This document shows, in pieces, positions 52,612 through 63,295 of a stretch of DNA of 64,000 bases. Both the position numbers and the translations under genes were made by a program. Source of the DNA: Diogma glabrata (lineage: Eukaryota > Arthropoda > Insecta > Diptera > Cylindrotomidae). The first letter of the stretch is position 1, and the number at the start of each line of letters is the position of its first letter. The notes beneath the pieces are model-generated. The model searched no databases. It saw only the letters and a program-made list of their open reading frames with translations, and had not been told where the DNA came from. Location: contig OY856186.1 in assembly GCA_963693315.1 (NCBI GenBank), positions 76,172,042-76,236,041 on the forward strand, written 5' to 3'.

Positions 52612-54926
52612 TGTAACGTTTGCTCTCGGTCAGCTGTGAAAATGCATTGAGAAAATTAACGATCTTTGTCATCTCGATATAGTCTTGTAAACGGGCAATT
52701 CGAATTATCTAAAGATTGTAGTTAAAATCTTCACCTATTTGTTATTTGAAATTCCAACTGTGTTTATTTTTGATTATTACGCAGCAAACAAATCTTTCTC
52801 TACCAGCAACCTTTATATGTATATAAATGAGAATCAGTGTATTCCTCAATTACATTTATTATTAAAATGCAGATCGAATTTTGACGTCATTTAATTAAAC
52901 CTATAGTCTCTATTGAAATGAATCATCACTAATAAATCCATTCCTTTTAAATGTACTTTATGATGAATGAAATAATTTCGAGTAAAAATTTAAAATTCGT
53001 CATCCGTAGTATTTTTTTTGATGAAGAAATAAAAGGTTGGTTTTGGTGAGGTATGTCGGAATTATATTAAAACAAGAATGATAAGTAGGTCATAGATATA
53101 TTAGAACAAGATTGTTAAGTAGGTCATTTATATTTCTGTTTTTTTATGTAAAGCGGGTTTTTTGTATTTTTATATTGGCATTTAAAATTTGTAATCAGAT
53201 TGCCATCTGTGGTTGAATTAATATTCTCCCTAAGATCCGGAAATAGATTTTCTTTTAAAATCAGGAGATCTTTCTAGAACTCTTTGATTTACCAGTCTTC
53301 CGGCCGCTTAAAAATAGTATATAATAAATCGTTTGAGATCAATCGGGCTTGTTAAGCTTGGGCTCGTGTAGAGTCCAGGCATCGTGAATTTGCCAATTAA
53401 AATTAAAATCAATATTGTTGTTGAAGGATTATTAAAATAATTCTTTTAGTAAATTAAGTAAAGAAACAGAATGTGAATAAAGTTTTAAAATGTGAAAAAT
53501 CTTTATATGTGATTTTAAAGTAAGTGATGTGTTCACATAGTTGTCTTTCTATAGACATGAGTTAAAACTAAAATAAAAATTATAGTTGGCAAGATAGTAT
53601 CTTTAACATGTAATTTAATTATAAAGATCTATCGAACTATTATTGTGAATTTGTAATAATTTTCCTTGTGATTTGTAATAGTGAATGTGTTCACGTAATT
53701 CTTGTTATACATATAGACAAAAAAATAATAAGAAAATTTATAGTTTGTAGTTCATTACTATTATAACATAAAAATTAATATAAAGAGGAAAAATTAAACT
53801 TTTTATGTATATCTAATAAATTAGTGATTATCATGTACAATATAATTATATTGCTGGTTAAACAAAAAATTTTTTAAGTTACAAGTTTAAATAAAATTAA
53901 ATTGAACGAAAAGACAAATGGTTAAATAAAATAACCTAATAAATTATACTTTGCTAGTTACCATATGTGTGTATTGTTTTATTTGATATAATAAATGAAA
54001 AATGGTTATGAACGGTTAATTGAAACCGCAAAATTTTGATTCGTCACCTGTAAAAGAAATTCTATTTGCGAGTGATTATATAACAGCTACTATGTTTTGG
54101 ATATCTCACAATCGTTGATCATCTTATAAGATTGTTGTTGTAACAGACAATCTAATTACAATTTCGAAGAGCTGGAATATTTAGACAAGGCGCAATTTTA
54201 TCATATGGATCGAAACGTATTTATAAGGGCGGAAGTCAATTAGTAATCGTAATGGCGGATATCAACTACCTTTATATATGATGATGTTCTATTGTTATCT
54301 GTTGTTTATAAATGATGGCGGATATTCATCTCAAGACGATGTTCAACATATGTGAGTGGTTTTACGTTATAAATAAATTTAATATTTCTTGAGCCAAAAT
54401 TTTTGTTGTTCGTGTTAAAACAATAATACTGTTAAATTTGAATATAATAATTTTCTTATAAGTGAAGATAAACAATTGATAATTACAACAAGCTTTAGTT
54501 TAATGATTTCAATTTTTATTTAAATTATTTAAATGATTGTTTTTAAAATGAATAATTTTTTTTTGGATAATAAGGCTTGGTCCTTAAACAAATAGTAGTA
54601 TAGAAATTTTAGCAAATTTGATTAAATTTTCAATGTTTAAAATTAGATTTTTTTTTGTTCGTGCATAAATATTATCAGATGGTAAGATAAGTAGTCTTCA
54701 TCTTGTTTGCTGGGTGTATCGAATTCATTCCTTCGCATCAATTCTGGGTGGCTGCAAAATTAGTCACAACATAATCTCACAAGGTACTCAAAATAAATTA
54801 TTCTCTTGTAACTACTTTACGATCGCTGTTTTTTTAATGGACTCTGATGACTCAGCTTTAATCTCGCGATACAATACCTAAAGTGATCTGGTTAATCAAA
54901 ATAAACACCCTTAACTACATGTTACA
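52612..54926. mobile_element. LTR-like 2.3-kb insertion without coding sequence
   Basis: The insertion interrupts the RTE RT between EYNI and HQLYVDF. It starts TGTAAC and ends GTTACA, a perfect 6-bp terminal inversion with TG...CA as in LTRs. The flanks AATT and CATT are an imperfect 4-bp duplication. A TATATAA with a TCAGT initiator-like word about 20 bp on lies at 52815-52840, and AATAAA at 54899 near the right end. Inside are a 38-bp direct repeat (53082-53130) and a diverged 166-bp tandem repeat (53503, 53669). No frame shows any domain. It may be a very long solo LTR or an internally decayed or non-autonomous LTR element. Confidence 0.6.
53503..53830. repeat. Diverged tandem repeat, about 166-bp unit
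   Basis: TGTGATTTTAAAGTAAGTGA, then TGTGTTCACATAGTT and ATAGACA followed by AAAATTATAGTTGG, recurs as TGTGATTTGTAATAGTGAAT, TGTGTTCACGTAATT, ATAGACA and AAAATTTATAGTTTG from 53669. The order of words is preserved in both units. Confidence 0.6.
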
Positions 54927-56026
54927 CATTCACCAGCTCTACGTTGATTTCAGGCAAGCATATGATAGTATCATCCGCGAAAACCTTTGGTCCGCACTCA
55001 TATGCCTTGGTATCCCAGAGAAACTTGTTTCTCTGTGCAAACTCACAACATCGGGATCAAATTTTAGAATAGTAATCGAAGGGTCAGTTTCTGATCCTTT
55101 CGATATAACATCAGGTGTTCGACAAGGTGATGCACTCGCGCCTGTACTGTTTAATTTGGCGCTGGAGTACGCGATAAGAAAAAGCCGAATTGAGAGTCAA
55201 AACTGCATATATAATAAATCTAGTCAAGTTCTTGACTACGCAGATGATATTGTGCTTCTCGGACGTAGAACGAGCGATATTAAAGATAGTCTCTCTCAGC
55301 TTGAAAGAAATGCTAAACGACTTGGACTATGCATCAACACCGGCAAAACTAAAGTGTTAACAACATCTAAGAACATACCTCCCGGAAATCTGGATACTGG
55401 CGACTACGAAGTGGAACGCGTGGAAAACTTCAAATACCTTGGGTCTGTAATAACATCGTCAAATGACATGCAGGCAGATATCAAAGCCCGTGTCTCTGCC
55501 GCATACAGAGTTTTCTACGCATACTCAAAACTTCTGCGATCAAAACATCTTTCGCGGTCGTGTAAACTCACACTTTACAAAGCATTAATTCGACCTGTGC
55601 TTACATTTGGAAGTGAAAGCTGGACACTGACTTCCTCCGATTGTAGAATTTTATCAACATTCGAGAGGAAGGTCATACGAACAATTTATGGTCATGTAAA
55701 GTTGCTGAAAATCAGTATAGAATCCGAATGAATCACGAAATCAGACAGCTTCTTGGAGGCTGCGATGTAATCGGATTCATTAAATCTAACCGGATCAGAT
55801 GGTTTGGTCATGTAGAAAGGGCTCCATTAGATAGAATGATAAAAAAGCGTCCCAACAACAACCAGCTGGTGTTCGTCGAAGAGGAAGACCTAGACAACGC
55901 TGGCGTGATGACATCATCCAAGACCTTCGTGATATAGGATGTCGAAACTGGGGTCAACTGGTCATGAAACGAGATGATTGGAAGCTTATTGTACAGACGG
56001 CAAAATCCCTTCATGGGATGTAAACG
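54927..56026 (+). pseudogene. RTE LINE: RT palm, thumb and C-terminus
   Basis: The last block of the RTE enzyme. The open frame to 55731 includes LYVDFRQAYDSI with the first catalytic Asp, TSGVRQGDALAPVLF, and YADD at 55237-55248, then INTGKTKVL, VENFKYLGSVI and RPVLTFGSESWTLT. A frame change at about 55700-55730 leads to a second piece (NHEIRQLLGG, SNRIRWFGHVER), and another near 55840 leads to RRRGRPRQRWRDD before a stop at about 56023. These two frame breaks inactivate it. The catalytic residues are all present. The start of the open frame listed before 54927 belongs to the inserted element. Confidence 0.85.
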
Positions 56027-56116
56027 CCAGAGAGAGAGAGTTAATATATTACCTACCAATTCAACAATTGTACTGTTGTTGTTACTTCTTTGTTTTGTTT
56101 ATTTAATTCCATTTGC

Positions 56117-56230
56117 AAAGTATTTTTTGCGTGCATACTTGACTATTTATACTGAACTAGGATTTTACTGTTCAAACACACATATGGCTGAATATCGTCG
56201 GATTAAAACTCTGCCAGGCACGCGGTCCTC
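56117..56230 (+). repeat. Dispersed repeat, copy 2 (copy 1 at 8068)
   Basis: Pair of the repeat at 8068-8195, lying about 75 bp after the RTE 3' end. Shared words are TTTTGCGTGCATA, AACACACATA, CGTCGGATTAAAACTCTGC and GGCACGCGG. Identity is moderate and gaps are short. It is not certain whether it is an independent repeat or part of a longer element. Confidence 0.6.
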
Positions 56231-56239
56231 CGGAATTCT

Positions 56240-58900
56240 ATACCCCACTCAAACATTGATCTTTGCAAAGAGAATCTTAAACGTATCAGCCAAAAGGTCC
56301 TGTACTTACTACTTACGTCTTCTCTATTGCCAGTTTTCTCAAGAAGTAAATTCAATATCGCTGCAAATTTTAAAAACTGATTTTTATTCATAATAATAAT
56401 AGGTTTGCTCGTTTTTTTCTTTTTCAGTTTTTAGATCTACAGCTTTTACAAAACTAGTGGTCGTTAAAGTCAGCACCATTAACAGTTATTCTTAGATCAA
56501 TATGACTTTAAATAAATCACAACGTTATAGACTGAATCAGGTGCCAGGAGTATTTGGATAATAAATCTTCAATTTATCTGGATGAAGTCTTTTCCTAATT
56601 AATTAATATAATGTTAGAGGTCCATACAAACAAATCTGTAAAACATTCTTTAACTTTAATTTATGTAACTTTTTTTTAATCTCCGCCCTTAAGGTAAACG
56701 AAGACCTACACAAATATTAGACAGTGATCTGGACTGAAATCTGCGCAATTTTAATTTAACTGAACCCATCGGTTGTTTGCATGCATGTCAATTATGCTAA
56801 GAAGATTCCTCACAATGTTTCAACCAACTTGTATTAGAAACAAGAAGGCGTATGTTTATTAAGCTTCACAATTTTTAATGACAAACTATGGAACGATCAT
56901 TTAATAGCAATGGCGATGAGGACGTCGAAAAATTCAGACTTCTCCATAAATGCAAAAATATTTCATTATATATGAGTTACTCTTCTATAACATTTTCTAT
57001 ATTCAGTTTTCTGATCTTTGCGTTCTCGGTTTCTGCTCGTGCTCTTCAATACTCGCAATGTTACTAGCTTAGTTATTTTTTATATGCCTAAACAATATTC
57101 TTATTTCCATTATTCTCGTCGATGGACTTGTTAGTTATTGTCATCAACTAGAGTTCATAAACATAAACATATAACACCAACTTACTATTCCAAAATATGT
57201 TACTAGAATATTTGTTAGTAATTCATATAGACATAAACTACAACAGTTTCCTATATCATATATGCATTTGTAATTTAATACGTTTTTCCTCATTACATAT
57301 TCTTTTGTGAAAAATGTTGAGAAAATAAATCCATAAACTGTTGATATTAATGAGAACGTGACTTATTACTCAAAGTGACAAATGACATAAATTACATATT
57401 CGTGCTTTCTAGACAAATTATTATTATATACGAGACTTTATTTGAAACTTAACGAACATTTTTTTAATTAGAAATGTAAAATTATGTCATTTGGAGCTAT
57501 AGGAAAAATAGTGATGCATTACTTAAAAAATAAAATAATTGAGCTTTAAAGAGTTCGAAAACGTAATATAATTGTCTGGGACGCATAAATAATTGTCTGG
57601 GATGTTTATGTGCTTTGCAATCCCATTTTTTTAGGCTGCTTATAACTTTTTTACACCACTTATTGTTCGTTTCGAGAACTAACATTTTTCAAAACTTTTG
57701 CTCGAAACAACAACAACAAACCTATCATTAATAATCTCAATATTTAATATTTAGCAGCCCTTTTACCACTAAAACGTTGAAAAACAAATAAAATGGGGAT
57801 CAAAATTTGTATAATTTTACAATTGATTAACCAATTGGTTGTGCATCTTTACAGTTCATCGCTTCTCTAATCATTTACTGTTTCATATACAAAACACAAT
57901 ATATAATTTCATACAAAATAACCCGAACATAATTAAAAGTTTTAATTTTAACAAAACAGAAGAGAAACACCTTTAATGTTTTCGTTATAACTCAATTAAT
58001 CAATATACGTCTGAAAGCTTTTCAATTAGCGCATCAATTTTTGATGAAATTAAATGATTTTTACAGGCAGCTTGATATTGTTGCTGTTGTTTTTTTAACT
58101 AATTTTTATGCATTTTTTTATGATTGTTGTTTACGGTAACACATGTTTTATAGCAATTTTTTTAAATTTTAATTAATGGGATTTTTAAAATATAATTAAA
58201 AGCTTAATTTGAATTTATGATTTTATGTGTTATTCGTGGTGTGCATTTTTTAAAACAGTAAAAAATAATATTAAATTTTGCATCTGAAACGTGAAACACT
58301 TAATCAAAGTGAAATATTTAATACAACAATGGACAGCAGTTTTGAAATTACTTGTGAGAAAATTAAACATACATGATAAAATATGCGGGCTGTGATTTAT
58401 TGAGGAACAGGTTGTTGGGTAGCGAGATATTAGGTACTTTTCTATAACTATCATCAGTGTTGAAAAGGTATTTGACTGATTCGATGCTGTCGATATAATT
58501 CTTATCATCTCTTCATATTGTTCATTACTTCAATGTGGTTATTGTCACATTTTTTTCTCTTGCGTTTTCATTATTTTTTTCTTGCTGAATATGCTTGTTT
58601 AGTATAAACTGTGAATATATTTATATTTTATACTATTATTGTTGTGGGCGGTTTTTGCTCCTATTTGTCGAGTAGCGGAATAAGAGGTGAGGTGAGATGT
58701 ACTGGTTCCGAATTTTTTTATTGTTTAACAACTTAAAGAAAACTAAAATGAAATTCAATGATTATTATAAAAAGAATTCCATATTTTCTAAATATTATGT
58801 GTTTAATGTGTTGAAATAAAAGTCAATAAATAAAGGCTAAACAAAATAATGAGATTCGTAGAAAAGGAGATTTGAAATTGGTGAGTTCAATAAGTAAGCG
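56240..58900. other. No recognisable gene
   Basis: AT-rich intergenic sequence without recognisable coding, RNA or repeat features. Confidence 0.55.
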
Positions 58901-58914
58901 TATGAGTAGATGAC

Positions 58915-59067
58915 GTTTGATGCAACGATATTTTTTTTAATGATTACAACCGTACAGTTGGTTGTAATCATTAAAAAAATTGGATTTCAACTATTGGATA
59001 TTTAAACAGCATTCAACAACCATCTGTTAGTTTTCTTGGAAACAGCTATTATTTTGTATCATTAACC
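58915..59067. repeat. Minisatellite units, left part (interrupted array)
   Basis: Units similar to those at 59.6 kb (GATGCAACGATA; ATTCAACAACCATCTG; ATTAACCAGCG) lie here. A fold-back insertion at about 59068-59610 separates the two parts. A 20-bp perfect stem-loop is embedded at 58932-58979. Confidence 0.45.
58932..58979. other. Perfect 20-bp stem-loop
   Basis: TTTTTTTAATGATTACAACC and GGTTGTAATCATTAAAAAAA flank the 8-nt loop GTACAGTT. There is no mismatch in 20 pairs. The stem is too perfect and low in complexity to call a microRNA precursor. Confidence 0.85.
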
Positions 59068-59610
59068 AGCGTTGGTTAAAAACACTGTTTTTTTTTAAAA
59101 AAAACAAAAAAAACTGTTTTTTTTGTTTAAAACGCGTTTTTTATTGTTTAAAACAGTTTTTTTTTGTTTTTTTTGTGTTTTTTTTGTGTTTTTTTTGTTT
59201 TTTTTTGTTTTGAATATGTATTACGCTACGAATATTCGTTTTTGTTGGTTTTAAATGAAAATATGTAATTGGAGTGAATAAACTTCAAAGAAATTAAGTA
59301 TCCTAAATATTCTCAGATTATTAAAGATTTCCATGATTCTCTAGGTTATCTGAAAATTTTTTAAAATTTTAATGACGTTTAAGGTGCTAAAAGGTTTCTT
59401 AAGATTATCAAATGTATTAAAAACGGTAAAACACGACAGTGCACAACAGTTATATTGAATAGCAAATAAGCAGAATTGCAATATTTAAAAAAAACTATTT
59501 TTGTTTAAAACAATGTTTTTTTAAAAAAAACAATTTGTTTTAAACACTGTTTTAAACAGTGTTTAAAACAAAAGTGTTTAAAACAAACCAACTCTTTCAT
59601 TAACATTGGC
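59068..59610. mobile_element. Possible fold-back MITE with GTTGGTT...AACCAAC ends
   Basis: The left end reads GCGTTGGTTAAAAACACTGT and the right end AAACAGTGTTTAAAAC, then AAACAAACCAAC. Both sides are dominated by runs of T/A with AAACA and CACTGTTTT words, which pair as inverted repeats. At 59538-59570 there is a local hairpin GTTTTAAACACTG / CAGTGTTTAAAAC. The middle (59215-59470) is AT-rich with no motif. Low sequence complexity makes the borders approximate. Confidence 0.5.
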
Positions 59611-59770
59611 ATTGTTACGATTGGCTTTTGTATTGGTTTATTATTTATATTCAACAATCGCTGGTACCATTAGCGCAACGATTGGCTGTTTTATTGATTT
59701 ATTTTACTATGATACTCAATACTCATTAATCGCCGGTGGCTTTGGTGCAACCAATTTTTTGTTTTATTGA
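59610..59770. repeat. Minisatellite units, right part; same family as 18.9 kb, inverted
   Basis: Two to three units of about 75 bp: GCGCAACGATTGGCTGTTTT, ATTGATTTATTT, AATCGCCGGTGGCTTTGGTG. The reverse complement gives TTGC.CCAAAGCCACCGGCGATT, close to the TTGCACCAAAATAAACAGGT and GATT unit at 19 kb. Confidence 0.55.
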
Positions 59771-59835
59771 ATTAATTTATATAATATTCACTATGATTTA
59801 CTAGTAAAGAAAAATTGGTTTAGTTGAAAATGTTA

Positions 59836-59955
59836 AGGTGAGTGATACATTTTAATTTTTAAATGTTATAAATAAATTTGATGTAGTATGTTTTATGGTC
59901 TTGGTACCTTCGTGTTTTGGAGTCATCAGAGTCCCTGTTCTTTGCTTATTTGAAT
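59836..59955 (+). repeat. Dispersed repeat block, copy 2 (copy 1 at 6323)
   Basis: Shares GTGAGTGATAC and TTTAAATGTTATAA, and TTGGAGTCATCAGAGTCCCT followed by CTTTGCTTATTT, with 6323-6450. It lies directly right of the minisatellite, as in copy 1, and its right end overlaps the 3' end of the candidate coding frame at 59943. Confidence 0.5.
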
Positions 59956-60225
59956 CCGTCTTCTTGTGAAATTATTGCTTGCAATTTAATATTTGTGATG
60001 GGCTGAGGAAAGGCATAATCGAACTCACACACTGCAGTAGTCGGAAATTTAACTCTCACGGCACGCAATTCTTTTAATGTGATGTCACTATCAGGAATAC
60101 ACGTGCCCATTATAACTACAGTCTTTGAATAGTATTTATCCAACACCACTGTAGCGTTTAAAAAAAAATAAATATTTACCCTGATTACGACGAACCCAAA
60201 GGTCGATATTATGAAAGTTTAGACT
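59943..60225 (-). CDS. Candidate host-gene exon(s), unassigned product
   Basis: On the minus strand an open frame of 67 or more codons ends TAA at plus 59943-59945. Its sequence looks like genuine protein: YYSKTVVIMGTCIPDSDITL, KELRAVRVKFPTTAVCEFDY and FPQPITNIKLQAII. An acceptor-like TTTTTTTTTAAACGCTACAG lies just before it (plus 60151-60170). A further 15-codon stretch in phase (LNFHNIDLWVRRNQ) ends at a GTAAAT donor-like site, but the gap would be only about 31 nt, shorter than normal introns. The pattern of alternating hydrophobic strands and two Cys suggests a small secreted beta-rich protein. I do not recognise the family with confidence; it may be a pseudogene. Confidence 0.35.
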
Positions 60226-60229
60226 CGAG

Positions 60230-61290
60230 GGTTATTTACCAAGATTTCGTCTTAATCAATTGAAAAAACTTACAGTTATTGTAGTTTCAAATAAATAGTT
60301 GATCGGAAGACAACTTTTTTTCACTCCGCTCTCCTCTCAAGTTTTATCGTTTTTTTTTTCTAAAAAGCTTGTAAAAGCTTTCTAAAATTTTTTAACGAAA
60401 CAATTTTAAATAAAATGTAGGAACCTTTTTAAATAAAATGTTTTGTGCAGTTACAATATGTGCCACAACAACACATCAAAACCGTTTAATACCAAGGTCC
60501 CACAACAACATGCGTTTTTTTTATATTTTTACTTCACTACAATTTTAAATTGTATGAAGTAATGCAATCTATCGCGAAAAAAAATCTTACATGCCCCAAA
60601 TTTGGTTTATCTTTTGTTTTGGACCATTGTCTATCTAAATAGAACATACAAATTTTGGTGTATGTCTGTGGGTGGGTTTTTGGTTGGGTGGGTGTGACAT
60701 TCCTGCATAGGATCTCAATAAAACTTTGGCAAATAATCTAGGTTCACATGAAAATGGAAGATCTAAATTCATTTCAAAATTGGACAAATTGGAGGGGATC
60801 TCCAGAACACTTCTAAGCTTAAATCTTCAATAACTTCTACTCCTTTTATATAATAAGGTTTTAGGACTTTTTCCAATATTTCTGGATACCAACTTTCGGT
60901 TTGTCACTTCCTGTTAAAAAGTTTTTTGCAGGTGTTTATTCCAACTGTAGCCTACAATTAACGATCGATTTTTATAGAACGTTTTCCAAACGTTTCAATC
61001 AATATGAGGAAGATTTCATCAGCTTTTAGGGTGCATTGGACAGAGGGTTAGGGGCCACCATACAACAGGTGTTTTTACAATGTTTTTTAAGTTTGTTGGG
61101 AGCATACAACATTCGTTCGTGAATGAATTTTCATGACACTTTGGTAAAAGATGCAAATACGTATGGCACAGTGCTGATTAGTTTTTGAGCGACATTTAAT
61201 AAAGTGGTGGGTGGTCCCTCGAGCACCTGTTTTTTGAAAGCTCAATAACATTTGCACTTGATAATCGAATTGGATGAAACTTGGTATGTT
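60230..61290. other. No recognisable gene; contains inverted poly(A)-type repeat at 60432-60515
   Basis: The piece 60432-60515 (TTACAATATGTGCCACAACA, ACACATCAAAACCG, ACCAAGGTCCCACAACAACA) is a minus-strand copy of the family found at 29.0, 36.4 and 38.3 kb. The rest, moderately AT-rich (60650-61290), has a non-coding repeat character, for example GTTTTTGAGCGACATTTAAT, but I cannot name it. Confidence 0.5.
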
Positions 61291-61830
61291 GTATATGTGA
61301 TTGAAAATTTACTAAATGATAAAATTAATACAAAAACAAATAAATTATAGGATCTAATCATAACAAATACCACTTAATATATAATATGTACAAATAGTAT
61401 ACAAGATTTTAATTTTAGTAAAAACTGTCATAATAAAACAAAAAAGAACTGATAAGAAGCAGTAAAATCCAAAATATATATATTCTTTAAAAAAATAAAA
61501 ACAACAATAAAAAATAAAAGATTGTACATTTAATTACATTTGTTTTTGGTACACTTAATTATCCCAAAAACATTAGTTTTTTATTTAAAATATAAAATTG
61601 ATTATTAAAATGAAAAAAGCACACAAAACTGTTAAAATTATGGAAAACCATATTAATACAGATTGAGAAGTAGAACCGGATTATTGAACGACAGTCGAGT
61701 TATGATATTCAAATAAATAAGATGTGTATAATAAATTTAACTCAAATATAAAATAATAATTAAATAATACAATTTAAATGTTTTCAATTCGATATAAGAA
61801 ATACCTTGGCTTACAACAAGAAATATTACA

Positions 61831-61848
61831 TGGCGCAGTTGACTATTA
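61831..61848 (+). other. Putative primer-binding site (mag-like Gypsy)
   Basis: TGGCGCAGTTGACTATTA directly follows ATTACA, the probable LTR end. TGGCGCAGT is the start of a common Gypsy primer-binding site. Confidence 0.65.
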
Positions 61849-61901
61849 GAAATTAAAGTACATTTCAACAAAAAGAGATTATTTTACAACCATGTAATAG
61901 A

Positions 61902-62600
61902 ATGGATACATTTAAATGACCTTCACCAATAGAATTGACAGGAAACCTAAGTGAAAAACTGGAGAAAATTCGAAATGCATTTCGACATATTTGCGTTGGC
62001 TACAAAAGGAAATGCAGAAAAACAGGAAATACGGGTAGCTCAATTATTAAACATAACCGGAGAAATGGCAATAGAGCTTTTCAATACGTTCGATTTGAAA
62101 ATTGGATGCAACGGATAAGAAAAAGTTGGAGAAAGTGAAAAAGAGGTTTAAGAATTATTGCAATCCACAACAAAATATTGTGTTTGAACGGGACTTGTTC
62201 TATACGTGCGCACAGTGTGAAGGTGAACCGTTTGACCAATTTGCTCAATGATATTAAAAAGCTATTGAAAAGTTGTGATTTTGGTGAATTAGCAGATAGT
62301 ATGTTACCGTATTGTTTGGGTGTAGTAGATGAAAATCTACAGGCAAAATTGTTAAAATGGATGCTTTAGATTTTACAAAAGCCTCAGAAACATGCCGCAT
62401 TTTTTATATAACGGGAGCTCAAACAAAACTAGTTCAAAAGAGAAAATTATTACATTTGTACATGATGTCATCATATAAAGAGGTACGTTCTAATAATCAG
62501 GGTTCTAAGAATTTAAACTTGTTAATAAAAATTTTAAATCAAATAATTCTTTTTATAAGGTTAAAAATTTTAATTCAAAAATTACAAGTGTAAAAAATAT
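61902..62600 (+). pseudogene. mag-like Gypsy gag, frameshifted
   Basis: ATG at 61902 gives five codons, an in-frame TGA, then SPIELTGNLSEK. After a frame change ATKGNAEKQEIRVAQLLNIT and GEMAIELFNTFDLK appear (about 62010-62100), followed by NYCNPQQNIVFERDLFYT, CEGEPFDQFAQ and, in a further frame, ALDFTKASETCRI. These are the capsid-like motifs of mag-type Gag proteins (KKRF.NYCNP..N, F..R.Q.EGE). At least four frame changes separate them. It can no longer produce a capsid protein. Confidence 0.8.
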
Positions 62601-62659
62601 TTCACAAACAGAGGCTAAAAGTAATTTCCGTGCACAAACTAGCTAATCCGTGCAGTTCA

Positions 62660-62772
62660 AAATTTTGTTGTAAAAATTGCTCATATACACATGAATACGA
62701 TAACTGTTCAGCTTACGGTGTTACTTGTAAATTCTGTCATAAGTTAAATCATTATTCAAGTGTGTGTTGACT
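62660..62772 (+). pseudogene. Zinc-knuckle segment of the mag-like Gag
   Basis: An open stretch reads CCKNCSYTHEYDNCSAYGVT and CKFCHKLNHYSSVC, then TGA. It holds the two-knuckle arrangement of mag-type nucleocapsid, with CxxC...H...C and CxxC...H...C patterns largely kept. The stop follows the last Cys. Confidence 0.75.
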
Positions 62773-62803
62773 TCGATATAAAAGTAAAGCAGTTCATTCT
62801 ATT

Positions 62804-63295
62804 ATGACCGACGATGATGATCATATAAGTGATGTAAAATTAAATGCAATGACCATTAACGAGATAATAATAGATTCATTATGCGATCAAAACAATCAAT
62901 CATGGTTTCAGGAATTATTAGTTGAAAATAGTTTAATCGATTTTAAATTAATTAGGACTGACACCAACATATTTCCTTATCAAATGTATGACACAATTGG
63001 TCAAGATAATAAAATTAGAAACGATAAAATTAAATTAGAAGTCTTCGCTGGTTTTGAACTTAATTGGAGAAGTTACTCTTACAGTGGAATACAAAAAACA
63101 AAAATTTATTTGAATTTTATTATTGTTAATGAGGGGAAATCTAAACCATTATTGGGATTAAGCTTATGTGTACAATTAAGGTTAATTAAACGAATAGATT
63201 CTATACAATGCGATCTGAAAAATAAATTTATTAAATTTAATAATGATATATTTCATGGACTAGGTCAGTTTCCTGACAAGTGCTCTCTAGTTTAA
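62804..63295 (+). pseudogene. mag-like Gypsy protease, active site lost
   Basis: A 163-codon open frame covering the retropepsin region. SWFQELLVENSLIDFKL leads to the place of the catalytic D(T/S)G, which here reads IRTDTN (about 62945-62962), so the Asp-Thr-Gly triad has been lost by a small deletion. The rest (FNDI-like, LGLSLCVQLRLIKRID, FHGLGQFPDKC) is typical of the end of the protease and the start of the RT in mag elements. Without the triad the enzyme cannot be active. Confidence 0.75.

Larger units (their letters stand above)
47430..56045 (+). mobile_element. RTE-clade LINE split by two nested insertions
   Basis: One RTE copy in three blocks: 47430-48737 (5' region and endonuclease), 51680-52611 (linker and RT fingers) and 54927-56045 (RT palm, thumb and C-terminus). 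Protein motifs continue directly across both insertions, which proves their order. The element is clearly richer in G+C than its surroundings. It ends with a short 3' tail containing GAGAGAGAGAG, as RTE elements often end in a simple repeat. The left end is approximate; sequence character changes near 47400-47450. Confidence 0.85.

Noticed and set aside
58932..58979. Perfect stem-loop considered as a microRNA precursor
   Set aside because: The stem is only 20 bp, without mismatches, and partly T/A homopolymer, unlike typical precursors.
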